DNA of 64,000 nucleotides. Origin: Winogradskyella sp. GTDB lineage: Bacteria > Bacteroidota > Bacteroidia > Flavobacteriales > Flavobacteriaceae. Made by a program: the position numbers and the translations under genes. The notes beneath the pieces were generated by a model. The model was not told where the DNA came from. It made no database searches and was given only the letters and a program-made list of their open reading frames with translations. This document shows positions 24,775 to 33,161 of the stretch, in pieces. Numbering within the stretch: position 1 is the stretch's first letter; each line of letters starts with the position of its first letter. The stretch covers positions 62,001 to 126,000 of the forward strand of contig JAOEWO010000004.1 in the NCBI GenBank assembly GCA_028383925.1. Reading direction: 5' to 3'.

Positions 24775-27762
24775 ATGGCCAAAAAGAAAACATCAATCGC
24801 GAATAATGTAGCAAAACAAGATTCTGCAAAGGAAAAAAAGGTGTCAACTAATAAAACACACCCTTTTCTTATCGCAGGTATGGGAGCATCTGCTGGTGGT
24901 TTAGAGGCTTTTAAAGCGTTTTTCTCAGCAGCGCCAAAAAATATGGGTATGGCATTTGTAATTGTGCAGCATCTAGACCCCACACATAAAAGCCTTATGG
25001 TGCAACTTTTAAAGAGCCATACAGACATGGAGATTAAGGAAGTTAAGGACAAAACTAAAGTATTACCTAACAATGTTTATGTTATACCGCCAAATAAAGA
25101 TATGGCCATATTTAATGGAGTTCTGCATCTTATGGAGCCTTCTGCTGCTAGAGGGTTTAGAAAACCCATAGACTTTTTCTTTAGATCGCTTGCAGAAGAC
25201 CAACAGGAAAAGGCCATTGGCATTGTGTTATCTGGTACAGGCACCGAAGGTACTCTAGGATTAAAGGATATTAAGGGACAAGGCGGACTTTCTATTGTTC
25301 AAGATCCAGAAACCGCAAAATATGACGGTATGCCAAGAAGTGCTATTTCTGCAGGTGTAGAAGATTTTATATTAGAAGTTAAAAATATTCCTGAAGCGCT
25401 TGTAAAATACGCAAACAATCGGACCTTTAAGCCAGTTGGTAAAACCGAAATAATCTCAACCAACAATCAGCTGCTCGAAAAAATTTTCATTTTATTGCGT
25501 AACGAAACAGGTTGTAACTTTGGCGATTACAAAAGTAGTACCGTCATACGTAGAATAGAAAAACGAATGACGTTGAACCAAGTTGACAAACTCGAAACCT
25601 ATTTAAAATACCTTCAAAAAAACAAAGAGGAACTACGGAAATTATTTGATGAACTGCTTATTGGTGTTACCTCTTTTTTTAGAGATAAAGAAGCATATGA
25701 TGCAGTAGAAGATAAAATTATACCACAAATCATTAAAGACAAAATAGATGGTGATACCATTCGTATATGGGTGGCTGGATGCTCAACAGGTGAAGAGGCT
25801 TACTCACTAGCAATACTTTTTAGTGAAGCCATTAACAAACAAGCCAAATCTTTGAAGCTACAAATTTTTGCTTCAGATTTAGATGAACGTGCCATAAATA
25901 CGGCAAGACAAGGAATTTATCCGGAAACCATTTGTACTGATATATCACCAGAACGATTAAGACGCTATTTTACTGCCGAGTCTAACACCTATAGAATAAC
26001 TAAGGATATCCGTGATAAGATTATATTTTCTCAGCATAACCTCATTAAAGACCCACCGTTTTCAAAACAAGACATGGTAAGTTGCAGAAACCTTTTGATC
26101 TATTTAAATATTGAAGCGCAGAAAAAAGTATTTGCAATCTTTCATTATGCTTTAAACCCAGAAGGCATATTGTTTTTAGGAAGTTCTGAATCTCTCGGCG
26201 AGTATGCTAACCTGTTTGAAGTCATAGACAGAAAACAAAAATTATTTAAACGCAAGAAAGTCCATAAAAATAAAATACCAGACATAGGCCACTTGTTTAG
26301 GGAGCCAGCCAGCCTTAAAACTACACCAATAATCGCCACACCAAAGCCTGAACAGACTGGTAGTCTTGCTAAAATAACTGAAAAATTACTTCTAGATAAT
26401 TATGCGCCTGCTTGTGCTATTATAAATATTAAAGGGGATGCTGTCTATTTTTCTGGAAATACAGGAAAATATTTACAACCATCACCAGGTGAGGCAAGGC
26501 TCAATATTGTAGATATGGCAAGAAAAGGTCTTAAAACAGACTTACGGACTATAATCTCTAAAATCAGAAAAAGTAAAACCATAGAAATACGCAAGAATAT
26601 TAACGTTAAAACCAATGGTAGCTATCAAATAATAGACCTTTGTTTAAGGCCTATAAAATATCTAACTGAAGAAGATGAGTATTTTATGCTCACTTTTGAA
26701 GGTCAGAATATTACTACTACTGCTGAAGTCTCTGAAGTTAAATCAAAACATCCTGATGACACTTCTGAATTACTAGCACTAGAGCAAGAATTGACTGCCA
26801 CTAAAGAATATTTACGTTCTACCATTGAGGAATTGGAAGTATCTAACGAAGAGTTGAAATCCTCGAACGAAGAATTGCAATCCGGTAACGAAGAATTACA
26901 AAGTACTAATGAAGAACTTGAAACGTCTAAAGAAGAATTACAAAGTGTTAACGAAGAGATTGTAACCGTAAACACCGAACTACAAGGTAAAATTGATGAG
27001 TTGGCTCAGGCTTATGACGACATGAATAATTTGCTTGCTAGCACAGAAATAGGTACTATATTTTTGGATTCCGATTTAAAGATAAAGCGGTTTACACCTT
27101 CAATGACCAAAATCATTAACCTCATTCAAAGTGATGTTGGGCGACCTGTTCAAGATTTATCTTCTAACCTTATTTACGAAGGTATTGTAGAAGACGCTAA
27201 AAAAGTATTAGAAAAACTCTCACCATTTCAAGCGGCCGTAAAAAGCAATGATGGCAATTGGTACCAAATGCAGATCATGCCATATCGAACCTCTATGAAT
27301 GTAATTGAAGGCGTGGTCATAACCTTTGTAGATATAACCGAAGAAAAATCTCTTTTAGAAGAACTTAATCAAGTAAAAGAAAACTACGACCATCTGCTCG
27401 AATTAACCCAAACCAGTGTGTACACTCAGGACACCAAACTTGTTTACACAAGTGCATTTTTCCAAGGAACAGATTTTCAATCGAGCACAATGATAGGGAA
27501 AACCGACAAAGATTTTTACTCAAAAGAAGATGCTAAAAAATTAGAGACGATAAAAAAGAAAGTGCTCAAAACAAAAAAGCCATCTCGCGATGTTATTAGT
27601 TTAACCATAAGGGAAAAAACTCGATTTTACGACCTTACAGTGAGGCCTATTATTTTAGATTCAAAAATTACAGGAATAGCATGTTCGTCAACAGATGTAA
27701 CAGAACTTACTCAAGCCGAAAAGCAATTAGAAGAAATCAACAAAAAAACAAATGGCTCTTGA
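24775..27762 (+). CDS. CheB/CheR fusion protein with PAS domains
   Basis: A 995-residue cytoplasmic signalling protein. Residues about 30-215 are a CheB methylesterase domain (Ser39 in GASAGG, His66 in VQHLDPTH). The usual acidic residue of the SGTGxDG motif is Glu158 here (GTGTEGT). Residues 225-495 are a CheR methyltransferase domain with an intact SAM motif (WVAGCSTGEEAYSLA). A PAS-like domain, a Gln/Asn/Glu-rich coiled coil (EELKSSNEELQSGNEELQ, about 680-735) and two further PAS domains (about 740-985) follow. It lacks a kinase domain and probably works with the histidine kinase at 27752, whose gene overlaps it by 11 bp. No chemoreceptor gene is nearby, so it is likely not classic chemotaxis. 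Confidence 0.88.
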   Translation: MAKKKTSIANNVAKQDSAKEKKVSTNKTHPFLIAGMGASAGGLEAFKAFFSAAPKNMGMAFVIVQHLDPTHKSLMVQLLKSHTDMEIKEVKDKTKVLPNNVYVIPPNKDMAIFNGVLHLMEPSAARGFRKPIDFFFRSLAEDQQEKAIGIVLSGTGTEGTLGLKDIKGQGGLSIVQDPETAKYDGMPRSAISAGVEDFILEVKNIPEALVKYANNRTFKPVGKTEIISTNNQLLEKIFILLRNETGCNFGDYKSSTVIRRIEKRMTLNQVDKLETYLKYLQKNKEELRKLFDELLIGVTSFFRDKEAYDAVEDKIIPQIIKDKIDGDTIRIWVAGCSTGEEAYSLAILFSEAINKQAKSLKLQIFASDLDERAINTARQGIYPETICTDISPERLRRYFTAESNTYRITKDIRDKIIFSQHNLIKDPPFSKQDMVSCRNLLIYLNIEAQKKVFAIFHYALNPEGILFLGSSESLGEYANLFEVIDRKQKLFKRKKVHKNKIPDIGHLFREPASLKTTPIIATPKPEQTGSLAKITEKLLLDNYAPACAIINIKGDAVYFSGNTGKYLQPSPGEARLNIVDMARKGLKTDLRTIISKIRKSKTIEIRKNINVKTNGSYQIIDLCLRPIKYLTEEDEYFMLTFEGQNITTTAEVSEVKSKHPDDTSELLALEQELTATKEYLRSTIEELEVSNEELKSSNEELQSGNEELQSTNEELETSKEELQSVNEEIVTVNTELQGKIDELAQAYDDMNNLLASTEIGTIFLDSDLKIKRFTPSMTKIINLIQSDVGRPVQDLSSNLIYEGIVEDAKKVLEKLSPFQAAVKSNDGNWYQMQIMPYRTSMNVIEGVVITFVDITEEKSLLEELNQVKENYDHLLELTQTSVYTQDTKLVYTSAFFQGTDFQSSTMIGKTDKDFYSKEDAKKLETIKKKVLKTKKPSRDVISLTIREKTRFYDLTVRPIILDSKITGIACSSTDVTELTQAEKQLEEINKKTNGS

Positions 27763-29476
27763 TAAATCTACATATAACCAATTAAGACAAAAAGCAGAAA
27801 CTCGGATTAAAAAAAACCAAGATTTGCTTAAAGACATTACGTTGGACAAAGCTAAAACCTTACTGCACGAACTTGAAGTGCACCAAATTGAGCTTGAGAT
27901 GCAAAATGAAGAATTGCGTGAAACCCAACACCGTCTTGAAGAAGCTCGTGATCAATATACAGATTTGTTTGATTTTGCGCCATTAGGTTATTTAGTGTTA
28001 GATAAAAAGGGAGTGATTGTTAATATTAATCTTACTGCCTGTGATCTTCTGGGTCTAAAAAGAGCAACAATAAAAGGTAAACCACTTTCAGTATATATGG
28101 CCATTGGAGAATCTCGAACGTTGTTTTTAAAATTACAAGAAGCTTTTAAAACAGGTGAACTACCTAGTTTTGAACTTCAAATGAAACATAATAACAGTAC
28201 CTTTTTCACAGCATCGCTTCAAGGTATTGTCACTACTAATAAAGACAGTTCTAATCCTTTATGCCGAATAGCACTTCAAAATATCACTGCTTTTAAAGAA
28301 GCCGAAGCATTGGTGCTTGAGCATGAGGCCTTAAAAAAGGAAAAAGATAAAATACAGCAATATCTAGATTTGACACCAGTTGTGTTCTTATTGCTCGATG
28401 CTGACGATAAGGTCGTTATTGTTAATAAAAAAGGCTGTGAATTGTCAGGGCATAGTTCTGAAGACATAATTGGCAAGCGTTGGTTTAAAGGATTTATTTG
28501 TGATATTGGTAACAATTTTTTTGAAGAAGAAAAAAATAGTTTAGATGAAAATCTTACAATATATCCTAAAAATTTTCAGTGTAAGTTAAGAGGGAAATCC
28601 AGTGAGGAAATTACTATGTCATGGAGCAACAGCGTCTTAAGAGACAATAGAGGTAGGTTCTTAGGTACTATAATGGCAGGAGAAGATATTACCGAACAGA
28701 AAAAAATAGAACTGCGCAAACAACAATATACCGAAGACCTAGAAGTGATAGTAGAAGAAAGAACCAAAGAACTAACTGAGGCCTTACGCAACGAGAAAAT
28801 GGTTAATGAAATGAAAACAGCCTTTGTGTCTATGGCATCCCATGAATTTCGTACACCATTAACAAGTGTGATGTCTTCTGCTATTTTAATGGAAAAATAT
28901 AACGATCTTAAACAGTTCGATAAGCAATCGCGACATATTGAACGCATCAAATCCTCAGTTAAACAACTCACCAATATTTTAGAAGATTTTCTTTCTATAG
29001 ATAAATTAGACCGAGGTATAGTGACCGCATGCAAAGACGCTTTTGACTTAAAATTGTTTAGCAAAGAAATATTGGAAGAGGTTAGATGGTCCTTAAAAGA
29101 AAAACAGCAAATTCATATACAATATAAAGGCAGTTCAAAAGTTGTAATGGATAAAAAAATATTACATAATATTTTTATAAACCTTATTTCTAATGCCATA
29201 AAATACTCAGATACTGATATCTTTATTAATACAAAAGTTGAGGGTGATATGGTATATTTTGATTTTATTGATAAAGGAATTGGCATCCCAGAAGACGAGC
29301 AAAAACTACTTTTTACTAAATTCTTTAGAGCAAAGAATGTGGTTAATATTCAAGGAACTGGGCTTGGTCTAAGTATTGTAAAACATTATGTCAATTTACT
29401 GGAAGGCGATATTACTTTTAAAAGTGAATTAGGAAAGGGAACTACGTTTACGCTGTCTTTACCAATAAACACCTAA
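27752..29476 (+). CDS. PAS-domain sensor histidine kinase, partner of the CheB/CheR fusion
   Basis: A 574-residue soluble kinase. A helical N-terminal region (residues 1-65, with LHELEVHQIELEMQNEELRE) leads into two PAS domains (about 66-185 and 200-320), a short coiled coil, HisKA with the phosphorylated His364 in MASHEFRTP, and a HATPase domain (NLISNAIKYS, DKGIGIPEDE, GTGLGLSIVKHY). There is no membrane segment and no receiver domain. Its start overlaps the CheB/CheR gene by 11 bp, so the two are translationally coupled. Its HisKA core is close to that of the kinase at 36745, so cross-talk to the REC-CRP regulator is possible. Confidence 0.9.
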   Translation: MALDKSTYNQLRQKAETRIKKNQDLLKDITLDKAKTLLHELEVHQIELEMQNEELRETQHRLEEARDQYTDLFDFAPLGYLVLDKKGVIVNINLTACDLLGLKRATIKGKPLSVYMAIGESRTLFLKLQEAFKTGELPSFELQMKHNNSTFFTASLQGIVTTNKDSSNPLCRIALQNITAFKEAEALVLEHEALKKEKDKIQQYLDLTPVVFLLLDADDKVVIVNKKGCELSGHSSEDIIGKRWFKGFICDIGNNFFEEEKNSLDENLTIYPKNFQCKLRGKSSEEITMSWSNSVLRDNRGRFLGTIMAGEDITEQKKIELRKQQYTEDLEVIVEERTKELTEALRNEKMVNEMKTAFVSMASHEFRTPLTSVMSSAILMEKYNDLKQFDKQSRHIERIKSSVKQLTNILEDFLSIDKLDRGIVTACKDAFDLKLFSKEILEEVRWSLKEKQQIHIQYKGSSKVVMDKKILHNIFINLISNAIKYSDTDIFINTKVEGDMVYFDFIDKGIGIPEDEQKLLFTKFFRAKNVVNIQGTGLGLSIVKHYVNLLEGDITFKSELGKGTTFTLSLPINT

Positions 29477-29585
29477 TCCTAAATGAATAGGCTTAACACT
29501 ATAAATTAACTTAAGATTTCAAGGTCTTAATTTCCCATTGTCCAACATATATTTATAGTACCAATAGCTAAATCTAGTGTTAAAG

Positions 29586-29987
29586 CTATTCTGCATAATC
29601 AAAAACTATTTTTTTTAATATATTACAATTATGCGTCCATGTTTCTATTCTTTTTTTGAGCTGTTGATGTTTTTTTCTGTATTCCACATTAGCTAATTGT
29701 TTTTCATTTTTCTCCTTATTTGGAAATAGTCTTTCATATTGTATCACATCGTCTTTAAGACCTTTAAGAAAATCTAAATGGATTTTTTCCAGAGTTTTTA
29801 ATGTGTTTAAATAGTCATGTTTGTTTTTCTTTACAGAACTTTTATTCTTTAACAAATCTTTGAAGGACATAATTTCATTATCCAAAAAAGTAACAGTAGC
29901 TAACCACTGTTGGCTTTCATAATGTAAGGTATCCAAGTTTGTATCAAGTATTAAATTTTCTTTTAGGTTTGAAATAGCCATAGTCAT
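29586..29987 (-). CDS. small helical protein of unknown function, paralogue 3 of 3
   Basis: A 133-residue helical protein paralogous to those at 1126 and 13136. It shows the shared DTLHYESQQWL block near residue 16, FLDNEIMSFKDLL, the central KIHLDFL...YERLF region and the C-terminal KKIVFDYAE. It faces the RNA trio at 30.1-31.3 kb and is driven leftward from its own box at 30064. The recurrence of this family behind the same box three times suggests a core function of the regulon. Confidence 0.75.
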   Translation of the reverse strand: MTMAISNLKENLILDTNLDTLHYESQQWLATVTFLDNEIMSFKDLLKNKSSVKKNKHDYLNTLKTLEKIHLDFLKGLKDDVIQYERLFPNKEKNEKQLANVEYRKKHQQLKKRIETWTHNCNILKKIVFDYAE

Positions 29988-30032
29988 AATTATTTAAATT
30001 TTAGTGCATAGATGTTGCTTATTATTGAGTTA

Positions 30033-30075
30033 TAAATATGTAACTCTATTATTAACATCTAAATGACCTGTGTCA
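30033..30075 (-). promoter_or_regulatory. TGAY-N4-RTCA box and -7 element for helical protein paralogue 3
   Basis: The box at 30064-30075 reads TGACACAGGTCA on the minus strand, followed after 23 bp by CATATTTA (30040-30033). Confidence 0.6.
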
Positions 30076-30105
30076 ATAATTAGAAAATATTAAAATTGAC
30101 CCAAC

Positions 30106-30148
30106 TGACTTGGGTCATGTCACTACTTTAAAAACTGGTGTATATTAG
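30106..30148 (+). promoter_or_regulatory. TGAY-N4-RTCA box and -7 element for RNA candidate 1
   Basis: TGACTTGGGTCA is at 30106-30117 and TATATTAG at 30141-30148, exactly 23 bp downstream. No protein gene follows on this strand. Confidence 0.65.
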
Positions 30149-30154
30149 CCCTAT

Positions 30155-30364
30155 TAAAAAATGATAAGTGTTCTTTGAAATTCAAAAACTATTAAGATGC
30201 TATTAATCAATTTCTGTTGATTAAAGTGATTAACATTGTTTATCAAAACATTAATTGACCCTTATACTTTTCAGGAATTGATGGTTTAAATAAATTAATT
30301 TGAGATATAAAGTGTTAGTTGCTTAATAAGGAAACTGGAAGTTTCGACTTCCAGTTTCTATTTT
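30155..30364 (+). ncRNA. untranslated RNA candidate 1 of a tandem trio
   Basis: About 210 nt bounded by a regulon promoter on the left and a strong terminator on the right (stem GAAACTGGAAG / CTTCCAGTTTC, 30331-30358, then TATTTT). No convincing reading frame with a ribosome site is present. Near the 5' end it has GTTCTTTGAAA, a block also found at the same place in candidates 2 and 3 and reminiscent of boxA antitermination sequences. The body differs from the other two. Confidence 0.55.
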
Positions 30365-30383
30365 AGAAAAAAAATACTCAGAC

Positions 30384-30426
30384 TGATCCAGGTCAGTTGA
30401 TACTCTAAAAAGCTATTGTAAATTAG
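30384..30426 (+). promoter_or_regulatory. TGAY-N4-RTCA box and -7 element for RNA candidate 2
   Basis: TGATCCAGGTCA is at 30384-30395 and TAAATTAG at 30419-30426, 23 bp downstream. The surrounding bases (ATTGTAAATTAGCAGTATAA) are the same in front of candidate 3. Confidence 0.7.
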
Positions 30427-30431
30427 CAGTA

Positions 30432-30819
30432 TAATTAACAAGATAGTTCTTTGAAAACATAAAAGTATAAGGTTTTGACGTAGCAATGCATCAATAACCT
30501 TGGGTCGCAAAACTGTGCTTGAAAACTATAAGCGTACCGCATTGGCTTTGTAAAGAAGTGTATGCGTACCATATTAAGCTAGTAAAGAATATTTTGCACC
30601 AGTAATCTGGGACGATAAAATGTCCCGGATTATTTAAAATATTGGTTCTCTATTGCTGTAAAGCAAGCGAAACCAATTTGGAACGATTGAATTTGTTATA
30701 CAAAAATTGGTCTTTTAAAAAATTCCAGAAATGGAAGTTTTGATGGGTTGGTTGAACGTACAGATAAAATGAATCGTCTCAACAGGAAACTGGAAGTTTC
30801 GGCTTCCAGTTTCTATTTT
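30432..30819 (+). ncRNA. untranslated RNA candidate 2 of a tandem trio
   Basis: About 390 nt, homologous over most of its length to candidate 3 with conserved blocks in the same order: TTCTTTGAAAA, AAAACTGTGCTTGAAA, CTTTGTAA.GAAG.GTATGC, CACCAGTAATCTGGGAC, AAAATATTGGTT and CTGTAAAGCAAG. A hairpin at 30604-30631 (AATCTGGGAC / GTCCCGGATT) is conserved as structure in both. It ends in a terminator at 30786-30819 nearly identical to that of candidate 1. No credible coding frame was found. I cannot assign an RNA family from memory; length and layout do not clearly fit 6S RNA. Confidence 0.65.
30786..30819 (+). terminator. Rho-independent terminator of RNA candidate 2
   Basis: The stem GAAACTGGAAG / CTTCCAGTTTC is followed by TATTTT. 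The same hairpin ends candidate 1 at 30331-30364. Confidence 0.8.
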
Positions 30820-30842
30820 AAAAAATGCTAAAAAATTGGTAC

Positions 30843-30885
30843 TACTGACTTGGGTCATTTCTCAATGCCAGAAACCATTGTAAAT
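30843..30885 (+). promoter_or_regulatory. TGAY-N4-RTCA box and -7 element for RNA candidate 3
   Basis: TGACTTGGGTCA is at 30843-30854 and TAAATTAG at 30878-30885, exactly 23 bp downstream. Confidence 0.7.
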
Positions 30886-30890
30886 TAGCA

Positions 30891-31270
30891 GTATAATTAA
30901 TAAGTAAGTTCTTTGAAAATATAAAAATATAGGTTTTTACCGTAGATGTACGGAAGAATCTTAGGTGTAAAACTGTGCTTGAAAGCTTTAAGCTTTTTGT
31001 GTTGACTTTGTAATGAAGCGTATGCAAAATCAGCTTAAGATTGTAAAGAACAGTTTTCACCAGTAATCTGGGACATTTAGTTGTCCCAGATTATTTTAAA
31101 ATATTGGTTATTAACTGCTGTAAAGCAAGTGACACCGATATGAAGCGATTGAAGTTATTTTTATTTGAACTGAAGTATTCCAATGTAAGAAAAAGAATAT
31201 TTTGGTTGGAAGTTTAAATAAAATTAGTCACTTCATTAGAAAACGGGAAGCCAAGGCTTCCCGTTTTTGT
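30891..31270 (+). ncRNA. untranslated RNA candidate 3 of a tandem trio
   Basis: About 380 nt, a diverged tandem duplicate of candidate 2 with the same promoter architecture, boxA-like 5' block, internal hairpin (31065-31092, AATCTGGGAC / GTCCCAGATT) and terminal hairpin. Its terminator has a different sequence (AAAACGGGAAGCC / GGCTTCCCGTTTT, 31240-31267), so the end structure is conserved while its bases are not. An open frame on the opposite strand has no support. Confidence 0.65.
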
Positions 31271-31272
31271 TT
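31240..31272 (+). terminator. Rho-independent terminator of RNA candidate 3
   Basis: The 13-bp stem AAAACGGGAAGCC / GGCTTCCCGTTTT with an AA loop is followed by T-rich sequence. Confidence 0.8.
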
Positions 31273-31362
31273 TATTATCTTTTAGGTGATTATCTTATCA
31301 CTTGTTTTTCATAGGTATAGAGATAATCTACATGTTCTATTATTTTGTTTAGAATTAACGCA

Positions 31363-31397
31363 CAAAAAAACCGAAGTGTTCGCTTCGGCTTTTTTAT
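31363..31397. terminator. terminator downstream of the beta-barrel gene (bidirectional)
   Basis: AAAAAAACCGAAG ... CTTCGGCTTTTTT forms a GC-rich stem flanked by A and T tracts. It lies just past the stop of the leftward gene at 31411 and could also stop rightward read-through from the RNA trio. Confidence 0.75.
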
Positions 31398-31410
31398 GCG
31401 TTATTTTTTA

Positions 31411-31956
31411 TTAGAAGTGCAATGCAAAACCAATATTAATCTGCAATACACCTTCATCTGTAAAATCTTCATTTAAGGATAAATTATATCTTAAACCAGG
31501 CTCTATAGAAACCGAATCTGATACAAACCACGCATATCCCGCGCCTAAACCTAGCCATAGTGGTGTTTCTCCTGCACCATTTTCTGCGCCATTGCCCGAA
31601 GCACCAGTTGCATCTAACGTAACAGGAATGTTACCCATAATATAATACTTTGCACCTAAACGATAAGAAAAACTACTCACAGAGTCTCCTTCATCAGGAC
31701 TAAAACCTCCATAGCCTAAACCTGCTTTAATGGCTAAATCATCCATAATAAAATACCCACCATCCAAACCAATATTGTAAGATGAGGATCCATCACTTGT
31801 AGAGAAGTAAATACCTGTGGTACCTAACAAAGCATTTCCAGTATTGGCTTCAACTAACCATTTGCCTTCAGAGGTTTGATTTCCAAAATCATCATCTTGT
31901 GCATTTACATTTGTGTATGCAAAAATAACAAACACTACTAAAATTAAAGTTTTCAT
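31411..31956 (-). CDS. outer-membrane beta-barrel protein
   Basis: A 181-residue exported protein with an N-terminal signal peptide (residues 1-19, ending VNAQ). The mature part alternates hydrophobic and polar residues with Gly/Tyr-rich turns (SSYNIGLDGGYF, YRLGAKYYIMG, LGLGAGYAW) and ends in a terminal aromatic strand, GFALHF, typical of small eight-strand OmpX/OmpA-like barrels. The start at 31956 places the Met directly at the signal peptide; the ORF begins three codons earlier. Function and ligand are unknown. The regulatory box upstream is closer to the -7 box than elsewhere. Confidence 0.75.
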   Translation of the reverse strand: MKTLILVVFVIFAYTNVNAQDDDFGNQTSEGKWLVEANTGNALLGTTGIYFSTSDGSSSYNIGLDGGYFIMDDLAIKAGLGYGGFSPDEGDSVSSFSYRLGAKYYIMGNIPVTLDATGASGNGAENGAGETPLWLGLGAGYAWFVSDSVSIEPGLRYNLSLNEDFTDEGVLQINIGFALHF

Positions 31957-32011
31957 AATTATCATGTTTTAAAGTTTTTAGATTGGATTCGATCCAATTG
32001 TTATACTATGA

Positions 32012-32042
32012 CAAAAGTATAGCCAGTAAATGATCTCGGTCA
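32012..32042 (-). promoter_or_regulatory. TGAY-N4-RTCA box at atypical spacing before the beta-barrel gene
   Basis: The box at 32031-32042 reads TGACCGAGATCA on the minus strand. A perfect -7 box TACTTTTG (32019-32012) follows after only 11 bp, about one helical turn closer than usual. This may be repression or a different activation mode. Confidence 0.5.
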
Positions 32043-32085
32043 GCTAGTAAATTAATACTACAATTAGAAGCGGATATAAGATATT

Positions 32086-32583
32086 TTAAGAGGTTGCTTC
32101 ATTTATCAAAGTTTCTAGAGAACGTATTTTATCTTCATTGCCTCTCAAAATCAACAAATAATGACCACAATTTAAAAGTTTGAGATAGTTTGTCGCCTTT
32201 GTTTCAGTTACACCTATTCCTCTAAAAATCCCATAAGGTCAAGACGATAATGTGGCCAATGACTTCTCGTTTATCTTGTGAAGAAATATAGTCGCTAAAG
32301 ATCCTACAATAAAAACAGATCCGCTTTCTGGATTATAAAAAATTCCAAAATTTACGGACTTACCCGAGAGGTCTTTCCAATATGACTTCATAATAGTTGT
32401 ATCCTGAAAAGATTCAATGTCCCTATCGCTGTGAAATTGAGATACTTTTCCAAGAACAGAAACCTGAATTTGAGGTGTATTCTCCTCCTTTAAATGTTTT
32501 AAGGCATTTTCTAATTGCTCTAGCTCTTTGTAGGTTTTAAAACAAACTTGTTTTTGCTTTGTGCTGTGCGTACTTGACATCAT
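32086..32583 (-). pseudogene. DUF1269/YflT-like general stress protein gene with an in-frame TGA
   Basis: The first 114 codons (to 32242) encode the N-terminal part of a stress protein of the DUF1269/YflT-like type (FKTYKELEQLENALK..., VNFGIFYNPESGSVFIVGSLATI). A TGA stops it at 32241-32239. The same frame then continues without a further stop for 51 codons with the expected C-terminal half (GIFRGIGVTETKATNYLKLL, GHYLLILRGNEDKIRSLE) to a TAA at 32086. The full 166-codon frame has the family's usual length. It is a nonsense mutation or a base error. Whether the truncated protein is used is unknown. Confidence 0.65.
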
Positions 32584-32613
32584 TCTAATAAAACATTTGG
32601 TATAATACCAAAT

Positions 32614-32656
32614 CTAAGATAAGTCAGTGAATACCCATTGTAAATGACACAGTTCA
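32614..32656 (-). promoter_or_regulatory. degenerate TGAY-N4-RTCA box for the DUF1269-like gene
   Basis: On the minus strand the site reads TGAACTGTGTCA (32656-32645), one mismatch from the pattern. TATCTTAG (32621-32614) follows after 23 bp. Confidence 0.4.
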
Positions 32657-32720
32657 ATCTCTACAAAAAACGCTTTGATTGTAATGCGTTGGTTAAAGTC
32701 ATCTATAAAATGTAACCAAC

Positions 32721-32763
32721 TGATCTACATCATTTTGTAAAAGGTAATCCCCATTTACTTTTA
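32721..32763 (+). promoter_or_regulatory. TGAY-N4-RTCA box and -7 element for the YtxH operon
   Basis: TGATCTACATCA is at 32721-32732 and TACTTTTA at 32756-32763, 23 bp downstream. Confidence 0.65.
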
Positions 32764-32800
32764 CAAAATAGCATTAATAATAATTAAAATAATAAGTATC

Positions 32801-33130
32801 ATGGAAAATAATAATGGAAATCTATTTATATCGTTTTTAACAGGCGCAGCCATTGGCACAGGACTCGGTATTTTATTTGCGCCCTATAAAGGTAGCGAAA
32901 CTCGAGAAAAAATAAAGCATACTGTAGCAGATACAACGCACGATATTTCGGATCGATTAAAACATGCAAAGGACGAACTTACTAAAACAGCTCACGAAAA
33001 AAAGGAAGCTTTTGACAAGAAATTAGATGAAACCGTGTCTAGTATGAGCTATAAAGCAGAAGATATTATTTCATCTTTAGAGGCTAAACTAGAAGATCTT
33101 AAAAAGAAAAACGCACAACTGCATAAATAG
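32801..33130 (+). CDS. YtxH domain-containing protein
   Basis: A 109-residue protein with an N-terminal Gly-rich membrane segment (FLTGAAIGTGLGILFAPYKGS) characteristic of YtxH, then a Lys/Glu-rich amphipathic coiled coil. YtxH proteins are general-stress proteins attached to the cytoplasmic membrane, of unknown biochemical role. It is the first gene of a three-gene envelope operon under a regulon box. Confidence 0.85.
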   Translation: MENNNGNLFISFLTGAAIGTGLGILFAPYKGSETREKIKHTVADTTHDISDRLKHAKDELTKTAHEKKEAFDKKLDETVSSMSYKAEDIISSLEAKLEDLKKKNAQLHK

Positions 33131-33161
33131 TCTGTTTGCAATCAGGCACTAAAAAAAACTT

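Noticed and set aside
30842-31060. 72-codon frame on the minus strand
   Set aside because: It is antisense to RNA candidate 3, has no ribosome site or recognisable protein, and its bases are explained by the conserved RNA blocks.
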